In this document: piece after piece, positions 11,927 to 24,490 of the stretch | Layout: each line of letters begins with the position of its first letter | Numbering within the stretch: the first letter of the stretch is position 1 | From: Bradysia coprophila | Taxonomy: Eukaryota > Arthropoda > Insecta > Diptera > Sciaridae | NCBI RefSeq assembly: GCF_014529535.1 | Contig: NW_023503493.1 | Span: 12,680,001-12,744,000, forward strand | DNA length: 64,000 bases | Reading direction: 5' to 3' | Notes under the pieces: generated by a model | The model's input: only the letters and a program-made list of their open reading frames with translations | The model's database searches: none | Told to the model about the DNA's origin: nothing | Program-made: the position numbers and the translations under genes

Positions 11927-12309
11927 TTATACCAAAACACAACATACCGACTTCGGACAGTCGACTACATCGCGCTGAAGGCTGGGATTACATCGATCCA
12001 TACATTCCCCGCCGTGATGACGACAGTGTGTTCTGAATTCACTCTTGACCACTGAGCAACATTTAGTTCCTTGTTTCGAGCATATTTCGTTATCTTGCAG
12101 TACGAAAATTTCACATTGACTTGGTGGCAAGCAGTTTTCAACTGGACATTGTAGGTATCGAGGTCTTGATGCTGTACCATGTACCATAGTCAACAAATGG
12201 CAAATTTGATTAAAAATTATATTTCAAATGTGCTCTTACCAAAATATGATGGAATCGTGGCTATGAGGACCATAATAATTGATGAGATTAAGAACCTTAA
12301 TTTTGCCAT
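11927..12309 (-). CDS. secreted 12-cysteine protein, two beta-defensin-like modules
   Basis: Two exons: 12240-12309 (start codon, signal peptide) and 11927-12171, joined by a 68-bp intron with GTAAGA donor and ACAG acceptor. The split codon is G/CA. The product is 104 residues. Residues 1-24 (MAKLRFLISSIIMVLIATIP and four more) form a classic secretion signal. The mature part has exactly twelve cysteines in two sets: C-x4-C-x5-C-x10-C-x6-CC and C-x6-C-x3-C-x10-C-x4-CC. Both fit the beta-defensin spacing rule C-x(4-8)-C-x(3-5)-C-x(9-13)-C-x(4-7)-CC. The first module is acidic to neutral and the second more basic, so antimicrobial action is only a guess. A protease-inhibitor or structural role is equally possible. 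No neighbouring immune gene was seen. The splice model and signal peptide are strong; the fold and function are inferred. Confidence 0.72.
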
Positions 12310-14693
12310 TGCTGAGTATATCGGTTGAAACAGTTCTACTAAATGAAGCGACTAACTCGTAAATGTGGTGGTGTTGACGACAAACATATGAAATATTGGT
12401 CGGGCAAAGGTATAGGTACTTGTTTTTCTCAATTGTATTTAATTGGAACGTCTGGTTCGTGAGTATACAATAAAAATACAATGTCACGATAATGTATATG
12501 TTCCAGTGGAAATTTTCCACTTTATAAATAAACAAAGAAATTGCGCAGTGCGTACTTACATTATTAATAAGACATGAACGCAATTATTACAATTGAAATG
12601 GGGTAATTGGATCAAATAATATTATGCGCTATAGAAAAGAAAGTGAGCTTCCTCGCCTTCGGCTCGGACCAACAAAAGTATCATTTCCTCAATGACAAAA
12701 ATTAAAACTTTCGTTGGCTTTATTGAGAAAGGTAGACATTAACTATTCCATCACATCAAACGATTCGTCTCATTAATCTATTACTTTACATGTTAAGAAT
12801 GAATTTGCCAAGGTATCGAACAACTGAGATTCAAGCCACATCCGATCCGAATGATCGATGGCTCTATAGAATCGTTAGTCTCCCCTGACAATTATGTGGA
12901 ACAACTTTTTTCTGGTTGTCTTTTGTTTTTGGCAGTAGAGCTGTAAAAGTATGTGTCACATGTTGAAAAATATTTCTTTGTGAACTAAAAGTTGAATTAT
13001 TTCGCCAATAAACAGACGATTTATTTGGAAGTGTGCAGGTTTATAGTGCTTAGAAAGACGCTGCGATACATACCCAAAAAAGGTCAAAAGGTCCGTGGGT
13101 GGAAGCGCTGGACATTGAAAATCAGTATATGGTTTCTCTTGGACAGCAACGACCAAACAAGTTTGACAATGGATAGTAGAGAGTAGTCCACCAGGAGTCC
13201 AACGATACTATTTAAACCGTTGGCCGTCGCTGTCCAAGGTTGTGACTGGAAATTGAGAAAATTTGACTACGCCGGCGAAATTCTAAGGGCTCATCTGCCG
13301 CCATAAAGCAGCTAAAAAACAAAAAAATATATCAGTCCTCGTTACTACGGGTCTCTACTTTCCAATGATACCAAACACGCGTGGGTAGAGACGCGACGAA
13401 TGTATTTTTTATTAGTAAATGTGACACTCAGTACGTCTATGTGAAGAATAATTAATCCTCTTTCTTCGCATTGAACGTGATAAAATAGTAAATTACTCTT
13501 CAAATTGAGCCTTGGAACTAAGTTTTAGCTATCTACTGTTTGCATTGGCTACGAAGAGTCGTTAGTGTTGCAAGTAAAAACAGTATGTCTGCTATATAAG
13601 GCAACGTGACCTTGAGCTGTTTTTTATATTTCTGTCGTTGTGGTCGATAACAGATGAAAGTTATTCTACTTTACATTGTCTACTCATTGTCTCAGCAATA
13701 GTTGACGACGAAGTTATATCAAGCTCAAGACGACGAATTCATATCAAGTTCTCTGTAAACAAACGCTCAACGAGTTGTGTATAATACAATGTAACATTAT
13801 AAACTCCGTCCAAAGAGAAAATGATGAAGTTCCAGTCTTTTGTTAAATGCCAAACGAAGAAATACAATTTTTTTTAAATTAAATACATGACGGACGGTCT
13901 TTCTCTGCCTGTGTATCTCTCGCGCGTTATTGTTACTTAAAATATATATCATCAGATCAGCCGGCGTTGAATAGCACAAAACACACCTGTTTTGTGATAT
14001 AATAAATATCTAATATGAATAGCCCACACGAAAGTGATAAATGATTTTATTGGAAAATGATAGACCAATAATTACCGAATGGAAAAAAAGATCATTATTC
14101 AAACACTACATTTATAAATATTTTCCATTATTGTGTTTGATTTGAATAAAGAATGAACGAAAAAAAAACACGGAGAGAAGAAAAAAAAACGAATCTCCGA
14201 AAAATTGCATTCGAAATGGTTGGGCTCGTCGATTTTGTATTCTGGACACAAGAATCGAAATGAAGTTTTTCTTCGATCATCATCATCATTCAAAAGCGAT
14301 AAATTTTTCTCTGGTAGAGTCGTTAGAGTAACAATCGATTCAACAAATTATTTGTTGTTCACTAACATAAAGGGACACTATGAAAGGGATGAATTCATAG
14401 AAATTCTTGGGAGTAAAAAATTGTTAAATGATGAACTGTAATAATTTGATTAATTCTTTCACATATTTTCGGTGATTAGCCTTGGTATTATTCATGTAGT
14501 TTGTATGATAATTGTGTGATAGAAACCATCACACAAAAGATTAGAGCTTTGATGTAAGTCTATAATTTAGCAGGTGATATACCAGTTGCGTGGGCTATCT
14601 CATCTCCTGCCGACAGCTGGGCCTATAAGAGTAAAAAAACATTTCCCGAAAATCGATGAAAATTCGCGAAAATATTTCGATAACTTTAAGGTA
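12310..14693. other. gene-free stretch
   Basis: Contains the upstream flank of the cysteine-rich peptide gene and no further recognisable exon. A degenerate piece of the GGCGAAGCC MITE family (CGCCTTCGGCTCGG near 12650-12668) and a GATAACAGATGA motif at 13646-13657 are present. Confidence 0.5.
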
Positions 14694-15570
14694 ACGAGTA
14701 ATTTCGCGCCGCGCGACATTACACATATTATAGTAAAATTTCGCGCCCATACATTTTTCAATGGCTAACTTGATTTAGAGAATTTTTACGAGTACCTGGC
14801 GATAAATTGGCGGTAGATTCAGTTGAGTATCAGGCACATTAATTTTGGAGATGCGAATTTTATTCTAACACCCTAGAGCTTTGTATCAGGGATACCGGTA
14901 TCCTTAGAAAGTGTGGATTTTCCTTTTACAAAACGTTAGGATACCGGTATCCCAACTGAGATACACGTATTTTGTATCAAGGATACCGTTATCCCGACAT
15001 AGAAAGTGTGGATTTTCCTTTTACAAAACGTTAGGATACCGGTATCCCAACTGAGATACACGTATTTTGTATCAAGGATACCGGTATCCCGACATAGAAA
15101 GTGTGGATTTTCCTTTTACAAAACGTTAGGATACCGGTATCCCAACTGATATACACGTATTTTGTATCAAGGATACCGGTATCCCGACATAGAAAGTGTC
15201 GATTTTCCTTTTACAAAACATTAGGATACCGGTATCCCAACTGATATACACGTATTTTGTATCAAGGATACCGGTATCCCGACATAGAAAGTGTGGATTT
15301 TCCTTTTACAAAACGTTAGGATACCGGTATCCCACCTGAGATACACGTATTTTGCATCAAGGATACTGGTATCCTTACTCAGAAAAATTGGATTTTCCTT
15401 TTACAAAATGTTAGGATTCCTGCATCGCAACTGAGACGTTGCGAGATTCCTACCAGCAAGAAATTCATTATGGGCGCGAAATTACACTAATAAAGTAGGA
15501 ATTTCGCGTGGCGCGAGATTCCTACTTTAATAGTGTAATTTCGCGCCCATACGGCGCGAAATTACTACTA
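14694..15570. mobile_element. nonautonomous element with GAGTAATTTCGCGCC-type ends carrying a satellite
   Basis: The left boundary block CGAGTAATTTCGCGCC (about 14695) is matched in inverted orientation by GGCGCGAAATTACTAC at about 15554-15569. Next to each end are further copies of the GGGCGCGAAATTACAC motif, including a hairpin at 15472-15548 (GGGCGCGAAATTACACTA against TAGTGTAATTTCGCGCCC). The centre is a 95-bp tandem array (separate entry). No open frame of note, and exact ends are uncertain by tens of bases. Confidence 0.65.
14870..15430. repeat. 95-bp tandem repeat, about six units
   Basis: The marker GTGTGGATTT occurs at 14911, 15006, 15101, 15196 (one base changed) and 15291, with a diverged copy at about 15386: a constant 95-bp period. 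Every unit carries two copies of the 14-nt palindrome GGATACCGGTATCC, one on each side of CCTTTTACAAAACGTTA. The first and last units are the most diverged, as expected for an array homogenised from the middle. Confidence 0.95.
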
Positions 15571-18230
15571 GCCAACTTTAACCTCTGATCGAGTTATTTC
15601 GAGTAAATAAACTCTGGCTGATTAAGTCTCATACAGCGAAAAATGCATGTGAACTAGTGAAGCAAAGGATTTTTAGTCCGGGTGCAAGGTAAAAAGTATG
15701 AAATTAAATATTTTGCCTGGCTTCGGTAAACGGGCAGTTCCGGTAATTTTCCAGTATTTCTGCAAAACGAACAACTTGAAAGCTCAAAAAATAAGCATTT
15801 TAGCCTTAGTTGTCGATAATAGATCTGATGTGATAAAAAAAACCCTGAAAAATCCTTGAGTACTTGATCTGAGAAGATGGTAGACCATGGAGGTTTAGGA
15901 ACCAACCTACCATCTCGATAACTTTGAAAATCCAGAAGAGAACCAAACTAACTTGAAAAATCTCTGATAATGATAATCCTATAATTTTCGCTGGAGAAAA
16001 TCATCTTGTGCCATTCATTTGACCCCAGGAATGCAGTTCACACAGAAGATCCCTGAGTAACCATTTTTTGTCATGTATAATCATATTTCGCTCTAAACCT
16101 CTAGAGCAAGAAAGTTTGCGACATCCTTAAGAGTTTATACTTTTACGAAATGTAAAGATAATGCCAATAGATCATCTTCAAGTTACAAGGAAGAGCCGAG
16201 CCAAAGGCAAGGATTTCCGATCAGAGAAAATCTAAAATCAATTAAGATTCCAGTTATTTTTTGAATAATTTTAGCGTCTTTAAACTTCATTTGGTGAGTA
16301 CTTAACGCCCTCACTTGGAAGGGCTGACATTTAGGGTTTAGCAAAATGTCAGGATTCGGCACATTTCAAGTGAATGCTCGTGGACGCTTTATCCAGCAGA
16401 AGCTCTTCTGCAGAAAGCATATTCGACGAATTTCATTATCTGAAACATTTTTTTTTCTGCAATTACGCAAAAACAAAATGAACAAAATATTTTATAAATA
16501 TCACAATTTTCAACAAATATGTGGCTGTAGTTAACCATACTTTCTATTCCACAACGATAACACATTCCACAATTGACGTAGACTAATTACATCAAATTAA
16601 TTAAGAACGAAATAAAATCATGTTAGCATCAAATAAATCAAAGTAAATTTATTCAAACCAAAAAAAAATAATGAAAACAAAAAAAAACATTGAATTTTTG
16701 GTAGCAAAAGCATCTCGAACCAGCCTTACCCAATACACTATACTACTTACTTACAGACAGAAATGTTTTAGAACATGTTTTACACCCCCGAAAAATGTGC
16801 GACCAATGAAAAGAAAAACAAAATTCCTCTCTGTGCATCATGTAAAATATAAATCTAAAGCGAACAGATTACCGAAATGATTAATTAAACGAGATTTGGT
16901 TTTTAATTAACTGCATGGCTTTTATACCCACTATGTAAACACAGAAGTTTTTTTTTTCCTTCTTCGTCGTCGTTACTCTCTTTTAATGTAATGCGGGTTA
17001 TATGGTAGGCATGAAGAATTTAAATTATTTTGAGTTACTTGAAGGTATAATATGTAATGCCATACTGGGTATTGTGTACACAAAAGCTATTTGTATTATA
17101 TGTACCAGAGTTACGTTAACATCACTTTGATTAAAATAAATTTTGAATTATACTTAACAACCAAATCAAATCAAATAATTTGTCCCTCAAATTAGATTCG
17201 ATATTTTAATCAAAGTCAGATTAGTGACTGTGGAATTTGTTTTTTTTTCTTCTCTCGTGTATCTGTGCTTTTGTTGTTTATATAAATAGGATTTCAATTT
17301 AATGTTATTGGTTTGATGGATCTATTTGGATGTAATTGAATTTGTTGCATGGGTTCCATCGGTATATAGAAATTGTGTACCGTAAGGGTTATTACACAGG
17401 AAGAATCGGACGTACAGAGCAAACCAACTGAACCGAAGTTTGATTAGATTTATTCGTAAAACTTCATTTCCGTCACAGTTTACGATTGCAAGGAAATGAG
17501 GGCATCTCAAAAGTATAATCTAAGAATTTTTAAACGTTCCCGGTATACGACTCTGTTACGACATGTGACGATGTCACAACCATAAACGATTATTACATGT
17601 CCAATCAAATATTTTATTTCATCGCAACAAAATGCCGCGCCCGGTATATGTAATGATGGTTCATCGATAAATCTATATGTAAACAAATCGACAATGAGAG
17701 GTGACATTTTTCGATTGTCTCTAGTTCGACACCTGTTAACATCATTTTTTTTTTGTTCGTCTTGTTATTCCTATCTCACGCATCTATTAATTTCGAACAA
17801 AAAAAAACCGTTCAACTGTCACACAGTATGCCCACAGCGGGTGATCTTTTTTCAAAAAAAAAAAAAAAAAGATTTTGATAACAAAAAATGTGTCTATAAA
17901 TTGTAAATATATTTTCTGGTATAATATCGTAATTTTCGGCAACCGGGGAGTCTATAATACATTTTCATTTTTCGAGAATGATTTTAAAACGAAAACGTGT
18001 GTTACATTTAAAATGGATCACTTAATTACGTTGTTGTGAGAAGTGGAGTGTTCCATATATTAAATGTTATTTCGAAGAGACGACAAACTTTCCCACACAA
18101 CAAGGTGTTGCTTCTTTTAACCCAGGAATTGTAAATGTACTGAAACAAATCTTTTACTTCAGTTGCTGTAACATCTGATTTGATTCTGCTTTTCAAACCA
18201 CAAATAATATTATTGACTTATAATGTCACT
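15571..18230. other. gene-free stretch
   Basis: AT-rich with poly-A/T runs. No exon, RNA gene or clear repeat was recognised on either strand. Confidence 0.5.
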
Positions 18231-18289
18231 ACTGAAATACTAGATTTAGGTGAACGCCTTACATCTAAATGACAAATCTAGTACTTCAA
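18231..18289. repeat. hairpin, ACTGAAATACTAGATTT arms
   Basis: Inverted arms of about 17 nt with one mismatch and a 25-nt spacer that itself contains a short ATTTAGG/CATCTAAAT pairing. Confidence 0.7.
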
Positions 18290-18605
18290 TGCTAAGATAC
18301 ATAAGTGTGTTGAGCATGTGAAATGTATTGCTTTGTGTCTGATATTCAAACCGTTGATTGAACTCACTTAGCGACGATGGAATAAAATAAAAATAAAACT
18401 ACAATAGTTATTGGTTCACCAAGGGGAGAAAATAGGAAATTTCACCAATAGCCATCCTCAGCAGATTCTCTGACGATGATGTGGAATATTTGAAAAAGGA
18501 GAAAAGTTTTCAACGTAGTTTTTCTAGGAATATACAAAAAAATTCCTCTTCAAAATGAGTTGTAGAACTGTTCGGATGATATAGTTTATTAGTTCTAGAA
18601 CTTCG

Positions 18606-18800
18606 AAGATGTAGGTATCGATTTCTGGGGTGAAGAGTGCCCAACACATAGGAACTGACCTCTGACGATTTTTCATTAAATAGAGCAAAAGGTGGTATGG
18701 AAGTTCGATGAATCTGTAGGTTATAGAACTTGGAAGGTGTAGGTATCGATTTCTGGGGAGAAAAGAGTGCCCAACACATTGGAACTGACCTCTGACGATC
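18606..18800. repeat. two direct copies of a ~62-bp sequence
   Basis: A block starting TGTAGGTATCGATTTCTGGG and ending AACTGACCTCTGACGAT occurs at about 18610-18677 and again at about 18738-18799, about 128 bp apart, with a few substitutions and a small insertion. It is a local tandem duplication; no coding function is supported. Confidence 0.85.
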
Positions 18801-21231
18801 TCAATAATTGCATTTGATGATAAGAAAACACAAAAAAAATCTAGTAAAACTCGTTAAATCTCTGAGTTCTAGAACCAGGAAAAGATACTTATCAATTACC
18901 GGTATGAGAAATGATGCCTACGTAATTGCTATTTAAAAATGTCGAGTTTTTATTTTTAAATTGTCACAATAATACTAAGGAAAAGTGTTACAAATTTAAC
19001 GAAAACTTAAATTTGGAGGTAGTTGGGAATCCTGACGCATATCTTGGGAACCACAAATCGGTTCAAGCTCCGCCGGACAGATTTCGAAAAAATTTACTTA
19101 TACCTTTCCAAATCACTTTTACTCATCAAAATGGACTAAGAATTGGCCAAGTTATCAGTCTACAAAGTTGAGAAATTTTCCAGTACACTTTTTGAGAAAG
19201 TACCGATACCAACGCCATCTGGACTCACCAAAAAAAAAGTTGTTCCACAAAATGTCGGCATAGGATGACCATCTTCAGAAAAAAAAAAGATTTTTGAAAA
19301 AGACTCATTCCTTCAAGACATATTTGACTTTTAATTTTTTCATATAAATGGGTTTTCCGGCCGGAAAATCGATTTTCCATTTTCCGGAAAAAAATTTAGT
19401 TCTATACTTTTTCACCACGAACAACATGCTATATCAAAAAAAAATCAAAAGTTGCAAGGCGAGCGGAATGACACATGCAACTGTACTATATCTTTCAGAC
19501 TACTTTTATGTTTGTGTCATCTGCTATTGACATGTACGATACAAATCATCGATGAGCTCTGGTATATGTTGTTATATAGTCAAGCGTTAATCATAGGAAA
19601 AAAGGTCATAGATTTTGTGACAAACTTTAGACAAAGGAAGTAACAGATTTAAAGGTTTCTGCCACTGACTGTTTTTTTTCTGACTGTTTTGGTCTGTGAT
19701 ATGATTTACGTATTAACGATTAAATCCTATTTCGGATATATGTAAATGAATGCTGGATTCCGAGCTAGATTCTGAGCTAGATTCTCACATTTACATAGTG
19801 AAAAATCTCGCGCCAGGATTCACAAAATAACATTTTGCTCGTCTCGTCGGTCGAGTTGGATAGGCGCTGGATTTATAAACCAGAGGTTGCTAGTTCAAGC
19901 CCAGCTGTATATAACATGAGCCACTTCAGAATTTGATGTCTAGCATGTTTCACTTAATAAAAATTAAAGATTGTTGGTTTTACACCAGAGTTCACAGGAA
20001 CTCATAATTCTCGACATTTTGTAGCAGGAGAATGATTCACAAATCACGTCACGTGAAATTTCGTCTTACCTTTTTTTTAAAAAATATGTTTAAGACAAAA
20101 CACAATCCTTTTCCATTGAACAAAAATTCTAAAATTTAAACCTTGTTTGTTGTCCGGACTCAACGCAAACAAATCACTTTTCACTAATTATTTTTATAGA
20201 ATCTGATGGAAGACTTCAATTTACGACTGGTAAGATTTAATAAGCAAATCGAGAGTACATCTAAAATATTTAGATTATAAGTAAATGCTTAAATGATTAA
20301 AGGGTAAATAAACTAAAATCTTCAACACCTAATTGTATGGCAATAAATTAAAATTGGAAATGTTGGTATACCAGCTTACACTACACATAATTTCGGGAAC
20401 AGATTTTTTTTTCTCTCTAAATTGTGAACATAATTCAATCACCGCCAACGTGTTATGTATTTTTTAACGCGTACAAGAGTGTACACAAAAGTGTTGTACT
20501 TACTTGTTAGTTGTATCTAAATCTAACACGATTTTTTTTATTGGTACGCGTACGTATACACGTAGTTTATGTGTACAAACTTTACAATTTGAAAATTTCC
20601 TTCAGAAAAATTGTTTATTTTTCGAATTGATTTAGACACATAACTAATCTACAGTACACATCTAATACGTTAATATAATCTTACACATTATCTTCCAGCC
20701 TGTATACGGATAGTGAAGGTGTTTGGTTAAATTAAAACTGATTGATTAATTCAAATGCATTGGCTATTTTTCATCTGAAGGCCTGTGTATCAAAACAAAT
20801 TAAAACATTTTTGGTGATCTACTATAATATAGTGGCAATTAATGGTTCACCATAAGGAAACTATTAAATAATTGCCGTGTGGTGTGCGCGTATATAGACC
20901 CTTTCTAAATAAAAGTATCCGCGTTCTTGACTCACGTATTGAGGCTACATTTTGTAAATTAACTTTCTACAAACGGCTGCGTACTGTGATTTAATTATTA
21001 CACCGGTCGGCTCTTTTGTTTAAAGTATAGTATTGTGTAAATTGTGTTTGATCTGTTACTTCATCAGAACATCACAAAGATCAAGTTGAAATGTTTCAAA
21101 ATAAACCATTGTATTGGCTTTGTCGTAAAGGTTTGCATTTCATTTAATCGATCATATCAAAATCGCACTTCAGCATGTAATAGTAAACTACATGACAAGC
21201 GGCAAGAGCTTGAGAAGTTGCGATTTTGTTG
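18801..21231. other. gene-free stretch
   Basis: No protein gene recognised. Includes the tRNA-like SINE relic at 19836-19912. Confidence 0.5.
19836..19912 (+). repeat. tRNA-derived SINE / tRNA-like relic
   Basis: GTTGGATAGGCGCTGG resembles a D-arm/A box. CTGG-ATTTATAAA-CCAG forms an anticodon arm, and GCTAG-TTCAAGC-CCAGC is a T arm with one mismatch (B box GTTCAAGCCC). No complementary acceptor stem can be drawn, so this is not a functional tRNA gene but a tRNA-derived SINE head or degenerate pseudogene. Confidence 0.6.
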
Positions 21232-21365
21232 ATCTGAGGCGAGGACCTTGACTCGGAACAAAAATGAAAAGTCACGTTTAGATATAATTCTTGACTTCGC
21301 CTTCGCCTCGTATCAATAATATTCACATGTAATCTCGACTTTCCATTTTTATTCCGAGTTGAAAA
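21232..21365. mobile_element. GGCGAAGCC MITE family, diverged copy
   Basis: Contains TTGTTGATCTGAGGCGAGG, a CGCCTTCGCCTCG block and TTTTTATTCCGAGTT, matching the element shared by 34.4, 53.9, 60.7 and 61.8 kb. This copy looks partly self-inverted. Confidence 0.6.
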
Positions 21366-21750
21366 CCAAGGACTGTAATAAAACCTGCATTTGTTAATCT
21401 CAAAGGAGGAATAAGTTTGCTTCCAGAGCCGACGGCAAGTGATAAAATCGCCACAGAAGATAAACCAATCTTGCAGAAATGTAAGATATTTTACATGATT
21501 TTGAGTTACCTAAGACCGAAAGAGGCTTACTAGAACACTAGGAAAAACAAGAGAATTGGCCTAGGAGCTCCTAGCAAATAAAATTAAAAAAACACTTCGA
21601 GCTTCGAGCTCCCTTGTCTTGTAATAGTCATTGACATAACTAGGTCCCACCTGTGGCGTATGTTTTAAACTCATGCGAAACTTCACACTCCTTATTTTTT
21701 GTTGGATTTATTCGATTTACAAAAATTAGTTTAGCAACAGCAGCCAGATC

Positions 21751-22014
21751 GTTAGACCCAAGGTAAATATAGTGAGAAGGTAATGCCATTCAGACGCGCG
21801 GTGTAGCACATAAGTTCGATGCCACTGACATCTTAGATGGTTGACTTGTGTTTTCGCAAAATATTTTTGCTATCTCACAACAGATGGCTCGAGTTTCTAT
21901 TCCATTTTTTGTTTTTAACGAGGGGAGGAGATGGCGTTTATATCGAAGTTTCGTGCCACCTCACATCTGATTTAGTTATATATTACCTTCTCACTATATT
22001 TAACTTGGTTAGAC
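21751..22014. mobile_element. MITE with TAAATATAGTGAGAAGGTAAT termini
   Basis: Arms of about 33 nt (GTTAGACCCAAGG, then TAAATATAGTGAGAAGGTAAT) are repeated in inverted order at 21982-22014 with few mismatches. The 200-bp interior is non-coding. Confidence 0.8.
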
Positions 22015-22222
22015 CAACATAATCTAGGAATCCATTATCCACCAAACAATGTTGTAGATAATCTGTTGAGATTTACTCAAGTTATCGTGTTAACAAAAAG
22101 TGGAAAAGACTCTTTTTGAGAACAACGCCCAGTTGAACTGGTTGAACCGATACCACCCATTTCCGAACTTGACCTGAGGCTTTCAATGCTTCTTCGAATT
22201 AAAAAAAATGTTTGACGGCATA

Positions 22223-22249
22223 CAAGGCAGCTCTCAGAGAGCTGCCTTG
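22223..22249. repeat. perfect 27-nt palindrome
   Basis: Thirteen-base arms CAAGGCAGCTCTC and GAGAGCTGCCTTG face each other across a single base. It is too short to call a transposon and could be a truncated MITE. Confidence 0.85.
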
Positions 22250-22284
22250 GCTCATATAAAATAGGATATCGATACATTTGAACA

Positions 22285-22395
22285 AGTTATAAAAATTGAA
22301 ATGTTGAGTTTTCCTGTGAATTTTGTTGATCCGAGGCGAAGCCGAGTGAATTTTCAATTTTACATCGACTTTTTTTTTAGGATTTTACATGTCGA
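22285..22395 (+). mobile_element. GGCGAAGCC MITE family copy
   Basis: Shows the family core GAATTTTGTTGATCCGAGGC followed by GAAGCCGAG, then the right part ending GATTTTACATGT. The left end (AAGTTATAAAAATTGAAATG) is diverged. Confidence 0.7.
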
Positions 22396-24482
22396 ATGTT
22401 CATGAAATTCTGAAAAAGAACGATTTTCAACCTGCAATCATGTCTGCAATTCCAAATTGCTTTTAAAAACAACAAAACCCTTCAAAGGTGTACAAGTGTA
22501 TTTGCAATCGAATGAGTATAACATAAAAATCGAACCCTTAAACGATATTATGTTCTTAACGAAGAATAACACCAAAGACATTTTATAACAAAAAAAATAC
22601 CAATTTTTCAAATCGAAATGGTTTGACTGTAAAACTAAGTATCATTAATAATAAAAATGAAGAGAAAAAAATGATTGTGGTTGTTATAATCTTCCTTCTT
22701 GGAATCGGTATCAATAAATTTGTTCAAAAAAAAAAAAAATATTTTTTTTATGTGACTAGATGTAGGAATGTATAAATTTTCTGGATTATGAATAATGATA
22801 GAATAATGTGCGCTTTTTTAATGTGAAATTAATAAATTATGGTAATTTTTGGTGCGGTTCTGTTGTGTTGAATGTAAATGCATGGGCGGAGTTTGCCTAT
22901 TAAATTAATAAAATAAAAATGACCACGAGAATAAATAATATGCCTCGTAATATCTATATGTGCATAAGCATTCTATCAACTTTGAACGCTTGTTGCATTC
23001 TAGTGGTACATATATTTAGTATTTAGATGTAAACCATTACATGCAAACATGGTAAAAGGGTAACAGGGAATATACAAGATGAACCAGAAAGTCAACCAAA
23101 TTCATCGCAAGAAGTGAAAGACTCAAACAAAATAGTGAAAGAAACTGAGTGGAGAGCTAAAGCTCGGAACAAGTCAGGCCTTTACTTGACTCTCACCTGA
23201 AAACAGCTGAACCTGTTTCCACCTGAATCTGATATGATCAAGTTTGACTTGACCTGAAATGACCTGTAAGGTTACCGGAAAATCTGTATGAGCATTTTAA
23301 GTAGCCGGAAACCTGATCCGCCGTGCTTTAAATGAACAACTGTCGTAATGAATGAAGAGCTCGTCTTCGGCTCGGATCCGTAACCTATAATATTTAGCCA
23401 TGGGGAAGATAAAGTACTGCAAATGCTCAGCAGTAATCAAAATCAATTACCAATGTACCAATTATAGCAATTACAATTTTTTTTAGCTTTTATCTGCAGT
23501 GGTTTTTATTATGTAAAAAAAAAAAACGATTTCGACACATTGGTCAAACGAATTACCTTGTAGCCACATAATTTTTCAATAAAAATAACAAAACCTCAAT
23601 GTCGTGAATTGAAATAATTGACTTTGTTTCCATTAAAACAAAACAATAGTCTACACAAATATATTTGTTCGATTTTTTATTGGAGTTATATTTGAGAGCT
23701 TGGAGTTGTTTTTTTGTATGTTTTATTACCATTGCCAGCTTTAGTTGTTTTTTCTCTCTCTATCGTTATTATGCTGCATGTACCATATTATGCTCATATA
23801 ACAACAAACATTTATTACATTTCGATAATGTTGTATGTTCGAATTTGCAATTTATGTTTGGCGATCAAATGTTTTTCCTTATTTTTCTTCAGACAATTCC
23901 AGACGTACATAGAGAGTTTATGTTTCTTTATCTTGATACCATAAAACATTCCTTTTATCACAGTTTCAGATCAGCTGATTTTGTATTTTAAACGAGCTAA
24001 AAGACTATGGCATTTCATTGGTTTTTATTCGATAGCGGAACGACATAATTTAGATACACTTTGTTATGTACTTGAAAATTGAATTTTCACCTTTGACAGT
24101 AAAACATCGGTTCGTTTTACTTTTTCAGTCGGATTTTGCTTGAATTTTGAAGTGGCGCAAATAGTCAAAAGAGTAGAGAAGAGAAAATCTTCGTAAGCGG
24201 AACTCCATTTTAGAACACAATTAGATATTTATCAACAAGTCTGTTCCTTTTTTGCTTCACAACCAGAAGATAAGACTCAAAAGTTTACATCCGCTGGTTG
24301 AAATACTCAAGGCTGTAAACATTGGGGAGGTCACGCCCCAAAAGTTTACAGCCTTGGAAATACTATCTCAATTGAAAAGAATTTTTCGCCTATTACTTCT
24401 CTAACTTACTTACTTACTTAGGTTGGCACTACAACCTAACATTGGTTTTAGCCTCCACCAGCATTCTTCTCCAATTGGACTT
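22396..24482. other. gene-free stretch
   Basis: No exon supported. Contains a cluster of ACCTGA-type motifs (about 23175-23310) resembling one at 40.98-41.10 kb, and a hairpin with CAAGGCTGTAAAC arms at 24309-24356. Confidence 0.5.
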
Positions 24483-24490
24483 ATTCTGAT

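Noticed and set aside
14870-15430. CRISPR-like array
   Set aside because: The 95-bp period is continuous with no unique spacers, and the genome is eukaryotic; it is a tandem satellite.
19836-19912. Possible functional tRNA gene
   Set aside because: A/B-box-like parts and two arms exist but no acceptor stem can be paired, and the anticodon stem has a mismatch.
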